Assembly (NCBI GenBank): GCA_025936755.1
Contig: JAICSS010000001.1
Coordinates: 99,747-163,746 of the forward strand
Origin: Solirubrobacterales bacterium
GTDB taxonomy: Bacteria > Actinomycetota > Thermoleophilia > Solirubrobacterales > 70-9
Direction of reading: 5' to 3'
Length of the DNA: 64,000 bases
How positions within the stretch are numbered: the first letter of the stretch is position 1; the number at the start of each line of letters is the position of its first letter. Both the position numbers and the translations under genes were made by a program. The notes below the pieces were generated by a model. It was not told the origin of the DNA. It did not search any database and was given only the letters and a program-made list of their open reading frames with translations. Of this stretch, positions 7,884 to 15,909 are shown one piece after another.

Positions 7884-9683
7884 TCAGTGGCCGGCGAGTT
7901 TGGGTTTGTGGATGCCGATGCCGAGCTCTTTGAGCTGCAGCTCGTCGACCGGGGCCGGGGCGCCGGTCAGCAGGTCGAAGCCCGAGGCGGTCTTGGGGAA
8001 GGCGATCACGTCGCGGATCGTCTCGGCGCCGTAGAGGCGCTGGACGATGCGGTCGACGCCGTAGGCGATGCCGCCGTGCGGCGGCGCCCCGTACTGCAGC
8101 GCCTCGAGCAGGAAGCCGAAGCGGGCACGGGCGGTCTCGGCGTCGATCCCGAGGGCGGCGAAGACCGCCTCCTGGGTCCTGGCGTCGTGGATGCGGATCG
8201 AGCCGCCGCCCAGCTCCTGGCCGTTCCAGACGACGTCGTAGGCCTGGGCGCGCGCGGCGCCGGGTTGGGCGGGGTCGAACTCGCCGGCGGGCGCGGTGAA
8301 GGGATGGTGGAGCGCGTCCCAGCGCTTCTCCCCCTCGTTCCACTCCATCAGCGGCCAGTCGACGATCCAGACCAGGCGGTTCTCCTCCGGGTCGATCAGG
8401 TCGAAGCGCTCGGCGAGGTCGAGCCGCATCTGCCCGAGCACGGCGTTGACGACCGCGGGCTGGTCGGCGACCAGCAGCAGCAGGTCCCCCTCCTCGGCGC
8501 CGAGGCGCCGATTGAGGTCGGCCAGCTCGCCCTCGCTAAGGAACTTCGCCGTCGGCGAGCGCCAGCCCTCGCCCTCGCGGAAGGCCCAGACCAGCCCTTT
8601 CGCCCCCAGCTCCTGGGCGCGGGAGATGAGGCCGTCGAGCTCGGAGCGCGGCAGCTCCCGGCGGCCGGCGTTGATCCCGCGGATCGCGCCGCCGCCGTCC
8701 AGCACCGAGCGGAAGACCTTGAACTCGGTCGCGCGCAGGGCGTCGCCGAGGTCGACCAGCTCGAGGCCGAACCGCAGATCCGGGCGGTCGGTGCCGAACC
8801 GGCCCATCGCCTCGTCGAAGCACATCCGCTGCATCGGCGTCTCGATCCTCGGCCCGCCGGCGCGCTCGAAGACGTGCGCCAGCAGCCGTTCGTTGACGGC
8901 GATCACGTCGTCGCCGTCGACGAAGGACATCTCGACGTCGAGCTGGGTGAACTCGGCCTGGCGGTCGGCCCGCGTCGCCTCGTCGCGGAAGCAGCGGGCC
9001 ACCTGGTAGTAGCGCTCGAAGCCGGAGACCATCAGCAGCTGCTTGAACAGCTGCGGCGACTGCGGCAGCGCGTAGAAGGAGCCCTGCTGCTGGCGGCTGG
9101 GGACGAGGAAGTCGCGAGCGCCCTCGGGGGTCGAGCGGGTCAGGACCGGGGTCTCGACGTCGACGAATCCCTCGCCGTCGAGGAACTCGCGCATCGCGGC
9201 GACGACCCGGTGGCGCAGCTGCAGCGCCTCGCGCATCTGCTCGCGGCGCAGGTCGAGGTAGCGGTAGCGCAGGCGCGTGTCCTCCCCCACCTCGCTGGAA
9301 AAGCCCTCGATCTGGAAGGGCGGCGTCTCCGAGCCGGCGAGCAGCTCGGCGCCGGTGACCAGCAGCTCGACCTCGCCGGTCGCCAGCTCCCGGTTGACGG
9401 TCTCCTCCGAGCGGCGCACCACCTTGCCGCTCGCGCTGAGGACGTCCTCGGCGCGCAGCTTGTGCGCCAGCTCGAACGACTCGCCGGAGCTGTCGGGGTT
9501 GAAGACGAGCTGGACGATGCCGGTGCGATCGCGGAGGTCGATGAAGATCAGGCCGCCGTGGTCGCGGCGGCGGTTGACCCAGCCGGCGACCCGCAGCTCG
9601 GCGCCGACCTTCTCCGGCAGGACCTGCCCGCACCAGCTATCGCGGTAGCCGTTCGCGCGCAGCGGCGGCGCCTCCGTGCTCAA
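7884..9683 (-). CDS. aspS: Aspartyl-tRNA synthetase (bacterial type)
   Basis: 599 residues, class IIb, charging tRNA-Asp (or Asp and Asn if no AsnRS exists). OB-fold anticodon domain (LRVAGWVNRRRDHGGLIFIDLRD), motif 2 region (YQVARCFRDEATRADRQAEFTQLDVEMSF), a GAD insertion, and motif 3 at the end (PPHGGIAYGVDRIVQRL). The start is TTG at 9683: it overlaps the hisS TGA and is preceded by GGAGGAGGGAG, whereas no ATG/GTG lies nearby. Co-operonic with hisS and the small gene at 7580. Confidence 0.96.
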   Translation of the reverse strand: MSTEAPPLRANGYRDSWCGQVLPEKVGAELRVAGWVNRRRDHGGLIFIDLRDRTGIVQLVFNPDSSGESFELAHKLRAEDVLSASGKVVRRSEETVNRELATGEVELLVTGAELLAGSETPPFQIEGFSSEVGEDTRLRYRYLDLRREQMREALQLRHRVVAAMREFLDGEGFVDVETPVLTRSTPEGARDFLVPSRQQQGSFYALPQSPQLFKQLLMVSGFERYYQVARCFRDEATRADRQAEFTQLDVEMSFVDGDDVIAVNERLLAHVFERAGGPRIETPMQRMCFDEAMGRFGTDRPDLRFGLELVDLGDALRATEFKVFRSVLDGGGAIRGINAGRRELPRSELDGLISRAQELGAKGLVWAFREGEGWRSPTAKFLSEGELADLNRRLGAEEGDLLLLVADQPAVVNAVLGQMRLDLAERFDLIDPEENRLVWIVDWPLMEWNEGEKRWDALHHPFTAPAGEFDPAQPGAARAQAYDVVWNGQELGGGSIRIHDARTQEAVFAALGIDAETARARFGFLLEALQYGAPPHGGIAYGVDRIVQRLYGAETIRDVIAFPKTASGFDLLTGAPAPVDELQLKELGIGIHKPKLAGH

Positions 9684-10924
9684 CTCCCTCCTCCCGTCAT
9701 CTCGTCGACAAGGTTGCCGGGATCGGCGGCGCGCTGCTCGCCGGTCTCCATGTCGCGCAGCTGGGCGCTGCCGTCGGCCTCGAGGATGAGGACGCGGGCG
9801 GCACCGATCCGGTTCGCGTGTTTGAGCTGTCCCTTGAGGCCGCGCCCGGCCAGATCCACCTCGACCGAGATCCCGGCGTGGCGCAGCTCGACCGCAAGCG
9901 CCATCGCCCGCCCGCGCTGGCCGGGGTCGGCGATCGCGACGAAGGCGTCGCGCCCGGCCGCCGGCGCCTCTTCGTCCAGCGCCAGCAGGATCCGCTCGAT
10001 CCCGGCGGCGAAGCCGACCGCGGGGGTCGCCGGTCCGCCGAGCTGCTCGATCAGGCCGTCGTAGCGGCCGCCGCCGCCGATCTCCGACTGCGCCCCGAGC
10101 GCGTCGCAGACGAAGGAGAAGATCGTCCGCGTGTAGTAGTCGAGGCCGCGGACCAGGGTCGGGTCGACGGCGTAGGCGATGCCGGCGGCGTCGAGCAGCG
10201 CCCGCACCTCCGCGAAGTGCTCGGCGTCCTCGCCGTCGAGCTGGCCGACGATCGTCGGCGCGCTCTCCATCACCGCCCGGGTCCCCTCGTCGTCGGAGTC
10301 GAAGGCCCGCAGCGGGTTGACGTCGATCCGCTCGCGCACGTCCCTGGAGAGCTCCCCCTCGTGGGCGTGCAGGTGCGCCTTCAGGTCCTCCAGGTAGGCG
10401 CGGCGCGACTCGAGGGAGCCGAGGCTGCCGAGCCGCAGCTCCACCCCCGGCACCCCGAGCTCGCCGAGCAGGTCGGAGAGGAGCATGATCACCTCGGCGT
10501 CGGCGAGCGGAGAGTCGGTGCCGATGCACTCGATCCCGAGCTGGTGGAACTGGCGGTAGCGGCCGGCCTGCGGGCGCTCGTGGCGGAAGAAGGGGCCGAG
10601 GTAGGAGAGCTTCACCGGCTGCGCCAGCTTGTGCATCCCGTGCTCGAGGTAGGCGCGGCAGATCGGGGCCGTCCCCTCCGGCCGCAGGGTGAGGCTGCGC
10701 TCCCCCTTGTCCTCGAAGGTGAACATCTCCTTGCGGACGATGTCGGTCGACTTGCCGACGCCGCGCTCGAACAGCGCCGTGTCCTCGAAGGCCGGCGTCG
10801 CGACCGGCTCGTAGCCGGCGCGGGCGAAGATCTCGGCGGCGGCGCGTTCCAGCCGCGCCCGCGCCCGGCCCTGCTCGGGCAGGACGTCGAAGGTCCCGCG
10901 GGGCGCCTGGAATCTGCTCGCCAT
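9680..10924 (-). CDS. hisS: Histidyl-tRNA synthetase
   Basis: 414 residues, class IIa, charging tRNA-His. Motif 1 (APRGTFDVLPEQ), motif 2 (SLTLRPEGTAPICRAYLEHG, then GPFFRHERPQAGRYRQFHQLGIECIG), the histidine A motif (LVRGLDYYTRTIF), the second His motif (GGGGRYDGLIEQLGG) and the C-terminal anticodon-binding domain are all visible. ATG at 10924 is chosen from homology to the MASRFQAPRGT-type start. The last codons GGAGGAGGG also serve as the ribosome site for aspS. Confidence 0.96.
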   Translation of the reverse strand: MASRFQAPRGTFDVLPEQGRARARLERAAAEIFARAGYEPVATPAFEDTALFERGVGKSTDIVRKEMFTFEDKGERSLTLRPEGTAPICRAYLEHGMHKLAQPVKLSYLGPFFRHERPQAGRYRQFHQLGIECIGTDSPLADAEVIMLLSDLLGELGVPGVELRLGSLGSLESRRAYLEDLKAHLHAHEGELSRDVRERIDVNPLRAFDSDDEGTRAVMESAPTIVGQLDGEDAEHFAEVRALLDAAGIAYAVDPTLVRGLDYYTRTIFSFVCDALGAQSEIGGGGRYDGLIEQLGGPATPAVGFAAGIERILLALDEEAPAAGRDAFVAIADPGQRGRAMALAVELRHAGISVEVDLAGRGLKGQLKHANRIGAARVLILEADGSAQLRDMETGEQRAADPGNLVDEMTGGGS

Positions 10925-10956
10925 CGTGCGGGCGACCTTAGTCCAAGCGGCCCGGG

Positions 10957-11601
10957 CTACCGCGCCAGCGAGGCGAGGAAGGGATTGGTCGCGCGCTCGG
11001 CGCCGAGGGTGGTCAGCCCCATGTGCCCGGGATGGACGACGGTCTCGCCGGGGTAGGCGTCGAGCAGCTTGCCGAGCGAGTCGAGCAGCGTCGGGCCGTG
11101 GGATCCCGGCAGGTCGGTCCGCCCGACCGAGCCCTGGAAGAGCACGTCGCCGGAGAAGATCGCCGGCTCGCCGCGGACCGCGTAGGTGACATGGCCGGGG
11201 CTGTGGCCCGGAGTGTGGACCACGTCCAGCTCGAGCCCGGCCAGCTCCAGCGTTTCGCCGCCGTTGACGACCTCGTCCGCCGCGTAGCTCTCGTAGGGGC
11301 CGAACCCCTCCCACGGGACCCAGGCCATGATGTCGGCGAGGATCGGGACCTCGAACTCCGGGCAGTAGACCGGCGCCCCGGTCGCCGCCGCCACGGGCGC
11401 CACGGCGCCGATGTGGTCGAAGTGGCAGTGGGTGATCAGGATCGCCTCGACGCCGGCCCCGGTCGCCTCCACCGCGGCCAGGATCCGCTCCGCCTCCTCT
11501 CCCGGGTCGATCACCAGCAAGCGGTCGCCGCCCTCGGGCCGGAGCAGGAAGCAGTTCTCGGCGACGGGGCCGACCGTGAGCATCTCGACGTCGAGGGCCA
11601 T
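10957..11601 (-). CDS. Metallo-beta-lactamase fold hydrolase (glyoxalase II-like)
   Basis: 214 residues. The zinc-binding motif is THCHFDHIG, with further ligands in HTPGHSPGHV, GDVLF and the terminal HPGHMG. This pattern places it in the hydroxyacylglutathione-hydrolase-like branch of the MBL superfamily, probably acting on a thioester. Actinobacteria generally lack glutathione, so the substrate may be a mycothiol or other thiol adduct (inference). The gene follows the DUF-like membrane protein gene at 11607 by 5 nt and precedes hisS in the same direction. Confidence 0.85.
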   Translation of the reverse strand: MALDVEMLTVGPVAENCFLLRPEGGDRLLVIDPGEEAERILAAVEATGAGVEAILITHCHFDHIGAVAPVAAATGAPVYCPEFEVPILADIMAWVPWEGFGPYESYAADEVVNGGETLELAGLELDVVHTPGHSPGHVTYAVRGEPAIFSGDVLFQGSVGRTDLPGSHGPTLLDSLGKLLDAYPGETVVHPGHMGLTTLGAERATNPFLASLAR

Positions 11602-11606
11602 CGGAC

Positions 11607-11972
11607 CTACTGGTCGCCGCGGGCGCGGATCCGGGCCCGCTCGCGCCGGCGCCACATCGCCATGTCGACGAAGTAGCCGGCGGGGACGTAGAAGACGAGC
11701 ATGAAAGCGCCGAAGAGAAGCGAGGGGACGATCGCTTTTTTGAAGATCAGGATCAGCAGCACGGCGAAGATGACCGCGGCGAAGACGCCGCGCAGCAGCG
11801 AGTTGCGCCAGGTCGGCGGCAGGTCCTGCTGGGGAGCCGGCTTGCGGCGGGAGCGGGCGCGGGCTTTCGCTTCCTCGCGGCTGCGGGGACGGCCGCTGCG
11901 GGGCCTGTTGTCGACCCGTCCCCCCTGGGTGCCGCGGCGCTTGCGCTGGCGCTTCTTCCTGGTCTGAGCCAT
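11607..11972 (-). CDS. Small basic membrane protein, unknown
   Basis: 121 residues. A very basic N-terminus of about 45 residues (Lys/Arg/Gln-rich, including TRKKRQRKRRGTQGG) is followed by two membrane spans (LLRGVFAAVIFAVLLILIF and LLFGAFMLVFYVPAGYFVDM) and a basic tail. The N-terminus could bind nucleic acid or acidic lipid. The gene lies in a leftward run between the formiminotransferase gene and the MBL hydrolase gene. I recognise no named family. Confidence 0.75.
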   Translation of the reverse strand: MAQTRKKRQRKRRGTQGGRVDNRPRSGRPRSREEAKARARSRRKPAPQQDLPPTWRNSLLRGVFAAVIFAVLLILIFKKAIVPSLLFGAFMLVFYVPAGYFVDMAMWRRRERARIRARGDQ

Positions 11973-11984
11973 CGGACCCAGAAT

Positions 11985-12875
11985 CTAGTCGGTCGCCTCG
12001 GCCAGCCGCGCCTCGATCACGTGCCGCCGCGGGTCGAAGCCGCGCATCGGCACGTCGTCCGGGTAGCCGGCGAGCGCCGCCTGCGGGATCAGGCCGACCA
12101 GCTCGGCCTCCAGCGGCCGGGCGCCGAGCGGCGCCGCCAGCGTGCGCACGCGCTCGACGACTTCGCCGAGGGAGACCGTGAGCGGGTTGTGGACGTTGGT
12201 GGAGACCTGGGCGCGACCGCTGGACAGCAGCAGCCCGATCGCCCGTACCCCGGGCAGGCCCCCGCCCGCCTCGCGCAGGCCGGCGGCGACGGCGCGGGCG
12301 ATCTCGACGTCGTCGCTGTCGAGCTCGACGTTGAAGGCGGCGAGCGGCGGCCGCGCCGTGACCAGGGTGGCGCCGGCCTTGCGGTGGGGCAGGTCGGGGC
12401 CGAAGTCCGGCCGCAGCTCCCCCGACTCCATCCGCAGCCACAGCTCCGCCAGGCCGCCGTTGCGGAAGTAGGAGCGCTCGGCCCGGCCCGGGTCGCGCGC
12501 CAGCTCGCCGTAGAGGAAGACCGGGATGCCGAGACCGCCGATCTGCGTCGCCGCCGCGACCGCCTCCTCGCGCGCCGCCTCGCGGTCGCCGGGCTCGAAC
12601 CAAACGAGCGGGCAGACGTCGAGGGCCCCGATCGCCGGGTGGGCGCCCCGGTAGCGGTCCATCTCGATCGTCTCCGCCGCCTCCTCGGCGCCGGCGGCCA
12701 GCGCCTCGACCAGGGCGCCGCCGTAGCCCGCCAGGGTGAAGACGCTGCGCCCGTGGTCGGCGTCGGAATGGCGGTCGAGCAGGGTGACGCCGCGGGCGAA
12801 GGCCTGCTCCAGCCGGTCGAGCCGCTCCTGGTCGCGCCCCTCCGAGACGTTCGGGACCGCGAGCAGGGGCGGCAT
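11985..12875 (-). CDS. Formiminotransferase (glutamate formimidoyltransferase-like)
   Basis: 296 residues, matching the N-terminal formiminotransferase half of FTCD: LLAVPNVSEGRD at the start, LLDRHSDADHGRSVFTLAG, RGAHPAIGALDVCPLV and the VSTNVHNPL segment. The enzyme moves the formimino group of formiminoglutamate to tetrahydrofolate in histidine breakdown. No cyclodeaminase domain is attached and no hut genes lie nearby, so a different folate-linked substrate is possible. It is 12 nt downstream of the M29 aminopeptidase gene. Confidence 0.86.
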   Translation of the reverse strand: MPPLLAVPNVSEGRDQERLDRLEQAFARGVTLLDRHSDADHGRSVFTLAGYGGALVEALAAGAEEAAETIEMDRYRGAHPAIGALDVCPLVWFEPGDREAAREEAVAAATQIGGLGIPVFLYGELARDPGRAERSYFRNGGLAELWLRMESGELRPDFGPDLPHRKAGATLVTARPPLAAFNVELDSDDVEIARAVAAGLREAGGGLPGVRAIGLLLSSGRAQVSTNVHNPLTVSLGEVVERVRTLAAPLGARPLEAELVGLIPQAALAGYPDDVPMRGFDPRRHVIEARLAEATD

Positions 12876-12887
12876 CGTCGCGGCGCC

Positions 12888-13841
12888 TCAGACCAGCAGG
12901 TCGCCGCCGCTGACGATCGTCTCGCCGTCGACCGCGACGGTCGGTTCGAGCACCACGCAGTCGAGGTGGACGGGGACCTGGACGGTCCCCCCGATCGCGG
13001 CCGAGGCGCCGAAGGCGACGTGGCAGGTGCCGAGGATCTTCTCGTCCTCGAGGATGTTGCCGGTGAGGATCGCCTCTTCGTTGGTGCCGATGCCGAGCTC
13101 GGCGACGTTGGTGCCGTCCTTGCCGTGCGTGGTCAGCAGCTCCATCAGCCGGGCGCCGTCCTCGCCGCTCGCCTCGACCAGGTGGCCTTCGCGGACGGTC
13201 AGGGTGACGGGGGTCTCGAGCAGGCCGATTTCGGCGATCGAGCCGTCGACGACCAGCGTGCCCTCGGTCGTCCCCTCGAGCGGGGCGATGAAGCCCTCGC
13301 CGCAGGGCAGGTTCCCGAAGGCGCCGCGGTTGCCGAGTTCGCCGGCGTCGACGATCCCCAGCCGCCCCTCCAGCCCGATCCGCAGGTCGCTGCCGTTGCG
13401 GCAGGTGATCCGCACCTCCGAGCCCCGGTTCAGCGCCGTGACAACGGCCCAGCCGCGGCGGCGGATCTCCTCCAGGTCGCCGGTCATCAGCCGGCTCAAC
13501 ATCTCCTCGGTTACGCCGGGCAGGGTGCCGATCCGAACGCCGGCCTCGCTCGCCGCTTTGCGCGCGGCGGTGTGGGAGAGCGACTGGATCGTCGGTGCGA
13601 GGACGACGTCGGCTGCGGCCATCGCCGCCGCAACGGCCTGCGGCGGCTCGGCGGCGGCGGAGTCCCGCTCGGAGATGACAGCGAGGGTCGCGTCGGCGCC
13701 GTCCCCCTGCGCCTCGATCCGCATCAGCGCTCCGATCTCTTCCGTCACCGGGTTGCAGACGACCAGCACCTCCTCGCCCGGCGAGATCCCCATGCACTGC
13801 CGGACGACCGTCTTCACCGCCCTGTCCAGTTCCGCGGTCAC
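12888..13841 (-). CDS. M29-family (AmpS/thermophilic) aminopeptidase
   Basis: 317 residues. The sequence follows the M29 pattern: the GTNEEAILTGNILEDEKILGTCHVAFG segment supplies a metal-binding Glu and His, and VPVHLDCVVLEPTV supplies the His-x-Asp ligands. Members are co-metal-dependent exopeptidases with broad N-terminal specificity, normally 370-410 residues, so this one is short. It probably lacks part of the N-terminal region. Cytoplasmic, no signal peptide. A hairpin (13896-13923) lies just upstream. Confidence 0.8.
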   Translation of the reverse strand: MTAELDRAVKTVVRQCMGISPGEEVLVVCNPVTEEIGALMRIEAQGDGADATLAVISERDSAAAEPPQAVAAAMAAADVVLAPTIQSLSHTAARKAASEAGVRIGTLPGVTEEMLSRLMTGDLEEIRRRGWAVVTALNRGSEVRITCRNGSDLRIGLEGRLGIVDAGELGNRGAFGNLPCGEGFIAPLEGTTEGTLVVDGSIAEIGLLETPVTLTVREGHLVEASGEDGARLMELLTTHGKDGTNVAELGIGTNEEAILTGNILEDEKILGTCHVAFGASAAIGGTVQVPVHLDCVVLEPTVAVDGETIVSGGDLLV

Positions 13842-13895
13842 GCGCCCACCCTACCCATCATCCTCGAAATCTGCACCTATTTTCCCCTGCAATAG

Positions 13896-13923
13896 CGCCA
13901 TTTGCAGCCAATTGCAAAAGGCG
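13896..13923 (-). terminator. Hairpin upstream of the aminopeptidase gene
   Basis: CGCCaTTTGCA-GCCAAT-TGCAAAaGGCG: 4 + 6 bp stem with one A.A mismatch. It sits between two leftward genes, so it may end the small membrane gene (stop at 13951) or act as an operator for the aminopeptidase gene. Confidence 0.4.
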
Positions 13924-13950
13924 ACGTGATTAATCCTCGCCGTTCCCGAG

Positions 13951-14124
13951 TCAGTCGTCGTCGTGCCGGTGTCCAATCGCCCAGGCCTCGAACCACACCA
14001 GCCCCACCAGCACGATCCCGAAGCCGAGAAACGGCGGAAACCATCCTTTCGGCCGCAACAGCACCAGCGTCCCGACCGCAAACGCATCCGCCGCCAAGAG
14101 GAATCCGACCAGCACCGGCCGCAT
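13951..14124 (-). CDS. Small two-span membrane protein
   Basis: 57 residues from the ATG at 14124 (RPVLVGFLLAADAFAVGTLVLL, then FPPFLGFGIVLVGLVWFEAWAIG, and an acidic GHRHDDD tail). An in-frame GTG at 14166 with a purine-rich upstream stretch would add 14 residues. Two hydrophobic segments are clear; function unknown. It lies just upstream of the tRNA-Met gene on the other strand. Confidence 0.5.
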   Translation of the reverse strand: MRPVLVGFLLAADAFAVGTLVLLRPKGWFPPFLGFGIVLVGLVWFEAWAIGHRHDDD

Positions 14125-14186
14125 CGCCGACCACCCGCTCTGAGGAGATCCACCGCCCCGCTGCACCGCTACGATCCCCCTCCCCC

Positions 14187-14260
14187 GCCGGAGTAGCTCA
14201 GCTGGTTAGAGCAGCGGAATCATAATCCGCGTGTCGGGGGTTCGAGTCCCTCCTCCGGCA
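14187..14260 (+). tRNA. tRNA-Met (CAT anticodon; elongator Met or Ile2)
   Basis: Full cloverleaf: acceptor GCCGGAG/CTCCGGC, D-arm GCTC...GAGC, anticodon stem GCGGA/TCCGC with loop ATCATAA (CAT at 14221-14223), T-arm GGGGG-TTCGAGT-CCCTC, discriminator A, no encoded CCA. The 1:72 pair is G:C and the anticodon stem lacks the GGG/CCC of initiator tRNA, so this is not tRNA-fMet. A CAT anticodon cannot separate elongator Met from lysidine-modified Ile2. Confidence 0.95.
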
Positions 14261-14261
14261 T
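14219..14261. other. Left attachment site (43-bp direct repeat, tRNA 3' half)
   Basis: The 43 bases from the anticodon loop to one base past the tRNA are repeated exactly at 17112-17154. Such duplications are the mark of tyrosine-recombinase integration into a tRNA 3' end. The intact tRNA is at this end, so this copy completes the gene. Confidence 0.8.
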
Positions 14262-14310
14262 CGCAGCGCAATGGGAAATGCGCCGCTTCCCGAGGTCGAG
14301 AGGGTCCGAT

Positions 14311-14343
14311 TTGGCAGGGGGGTGGCAAGGGAAGTGGCAAGGG
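14311..14343 (+). repeat. Tandem GTGGCAAGG repeats, candidate integrase arm sites
   Basis: Three close copies, TTGGCAGGG (14311), GTGGCAAGG (14322) and GTGGCAAGG (14334), spaced 11-12 nt. The same 9-mer recurs in the same orientation at 16994-17002 near the other end. Spacing and location fit arm-type binding sites. Confidence 0.5.
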
Positions 14344-14380
14344 CCTGCGCACCTCGCAGAGGCGGGTGCGGCCGACGGGT

Positions 14381-14611
14381 CTAGCCGAGCCGCGCTCTCG
14401 CGGATGAGCTAGGAGCGGCTCGCTCGACTAGATGCGCAGCTTCCACATCACCGCCAAACACGCTGATCCACGGCAGCTTGATCTCCTCGCTCTGCACCCG
14501 CGCGCCGTTGATTGCCTCCAGGTCCTGCTCTGCCTGGCCGTGGTCGAGGATCGGGGAGTCCAGGTTTGCTTTTGAGCGAAGGATGACTTTGACGATGGCG
14601 TGGGAACTCAA
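14381..14611 (-). CDS. Island small ORF, TTG start
   Basis: 76 residues. The TTG at 14611 is preceded by AAAGGAG at a proper spacing. The product has a strand-like start (SSHAIVKVILRSKANLDSP), an acidic/amphipathic middle (GQAEQDLEAINGARVQSEEIK) and a Ser/Ala/Arg tail. No family recognised. A perfect 6-bp inverted repeat (14638-14652) lies 27 nt upstream. Coding potential is supported mainly by the SD and codon-like third-position GC, so it is a moderate call. Confidence 0.45.
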   Translation of the reverse strand: MSSHAIVKVILRSKANLDSPILDHGQAEQDLEAINGARVQSEEIKLPWISVFGGDVEAAHLVERAAPSSSARARLG

Positions 14612-14637
14612 GGCGGCTCCTTTGGGACCCGGGTCAG

Positions 14638-14652
14638 TGTTCTGAGAGAACA
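14638..14652 (-). promoter_or_regulatory. TGTTCT-GAG-AGAACA palindrome, candidate operator
   Basis: A perfect inverted repeat with 6-bp arms upstream of the TTG-initiated ORF. It is not the actinobacterial LexA consensus (which has a 4-nt spacer between GAAC and GTTC). A small regulator of the island or of the host could bind it. Confidence 0.35.
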
Positions 14653-14946
14653 TAGAAGATCGGAATCGGCGGCCCAAATCCATCGATGCCCGTCTGCACC
14701 GCCTGCCAGCATCTACCTCCTAGCCCGCCGGACCCCCCCGCAGTTCAAGGGGCGCGAATAGCATTTGGCAGTAGCCCGAGGTCTGTCTGCTTGGTCTGCG
14801 AAGGTGCTCATCTGGGCCTCGCGAGCCAAGGCAGCCCACCCCCAAAAGGGTCTGCCCCTCCAGCCCCGGGCCGTAGCCCTGCTGTGTGCTGATGCGGGCT
14901 TCTCCGCCGCCGAACGGCGGCTTCATTGTCCAAAGAAGGAGGCTCC

Positions 14947-15048
14947 TTGACGGAGCTGGACTTCCTGCTGCGCCTCGCGCAGCTGGTCCTCGCCGCGCTG
15001 CGGATCTCGGACTGGCTCAGGCGTCGCCGGAACCGCGCGGACGACTAA
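14947..15048 (+). CDS. 33-residue hydrophobic/basic peptide, TTG start
   Basis: Begins TTG at 14947 after a strong SD (AAGGAGG, 14937-14943). The peptide begins (M)TELDFLLRLAQLVLAALRIS and ends WLRRRRNRADD: one amphipathic helix then a basic tail. The SD is inside a perfect palindrome (AAGGAG-G-CTCCTT), and a GCCGCC-GAAC-GGCGGC hairpin (14908-14923) precedes it, so translation could be gated by RNA folding. The composition resembles small membrane-active peptides, but nothing nearby proves a toxin-antitoxin role. Confidence 0.4.
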   Translation: MTELDFLLRLAQLVLAALRISDWLRRRRNRADD

Positions 15049-15171
15049 AGCGGCCGTCCGCCGATCCCTCATGCTCTACCTCGCATCAAATCTCTACCCC
15101 CTCAGGCGTGGAGTGTTTCGCCGTGCCATGTTTCAGCGATCGAGGCCCCGCGACATAAGGCAAATCCCGTC

Positions 15172-15214
15172 TGCCCCCGGGAGCGAAGCAACAGCTTCAC
15201 ACTCGCCGGGGGCA
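15172..15214 (-). terminator. Strong hairpin downstream of the exported-protein gene
   Basis: TGCCCCCGG (15172-15180) pairs with CCGGGGGCA (15206-15214), with GAAGC/GCTTC inside. It lies about 55 nt past the leftward stop at 15270. A weaker hairpin is at 15238-15259. Confidence 0.5.
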
Positions 15215-15269
15215 AATGGGGCGCTCCTAAGAGTTCCTGACCGGGGTTACTCCCGATCAGAACTAGTAC

Positions 15270-15626
15270 TCAGCAGAATGAGCCATATTCCGCAGCGAGA
15301 AAAACTTCGTTGTACAAGCCAGGGCTGGGCCGGTTTCCACCCGGGTTCATGCAGGCAACAACGGAACCGTTCAGCCTAAGCCAGTCCGTTTTGTTGCCAC
15401 AGCGGTTTGTGGCCGATGTGAGGTTGACTCCACTCTGCACCACCCCTGAACCTTCACAAAAAAGGTCCTTATATGCTTCATTATAATTCGTTTTCTTATA
15501 TACGCAAACCACGTTCGCTGCACAGCCTTCGAGCAGCGATGGTTCTTCGGCGTCGGAGATAGATGCTCCTGCGAACATGCTGACAGCCAGGGCAAAGCCG
15601 ACAACGGACACGATGATTCGTTTCAT
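15270..15626 (-). CDS. Exported Cys-rich protein, peptidase-inhibitor I36-like
   Basis: 118 residues with a clear signal peptide (KRIIVSVVGFALAVSMFAGASISDAEE) and SD AAAGGAG 8 nt before the ATG at 15626. The mature part has about six cysteines (CAANVVC, DLFC, NRC, VAC, final C). Its order VVCVYKKTNYNEAYKDL ... SGVNLTSATNRCGNKTDWL ... recalls the crystallin-fold I36 (SMPI-like) inhibitors of actinobacteria; this is a resemblance, not a firm match. The upstream DNA (15690-15760) is AT-rich for this genome, consistent with transfer. Island cargo. Confidence 0.7.
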   Translation of the reverse strand: MKRIIVSVVGFALAVSMFAGASISDAEEPSLLEGCAANVVCVYKKTNYNEAYKDLFCEGSGVVQSGVNLTSATNRCGNKTDWLRLNGSVVACMNPGGNRPSPGLYNEVFLAAEYGSFC

Positions 15627-15909
15627 GGCGCCTCTCCTTTCATGCTTCGGCGCAGTACACGCGCCGAAGCAGGTTCACGGGCTTTCGAGCCCTTCTGACA
15701 AGAGAGTACCAATTAATCAGATGGTTTTAACAAACTCTAATGTAGTGCTTTTTGGTTGGCTCCGACGGGCTCAGAAGCCTAGGAGTAGCGTCGGGGGACT
15801 CGGCAGGAGATGCCATCCTCAACAGCTCACCGCCCTTACGCGACGCTCCTACACCTCATGATTCGCTGTATCCTAGGAGATTCTGAACGCTCGTCCTTTC
15901 ATCAGCTTG

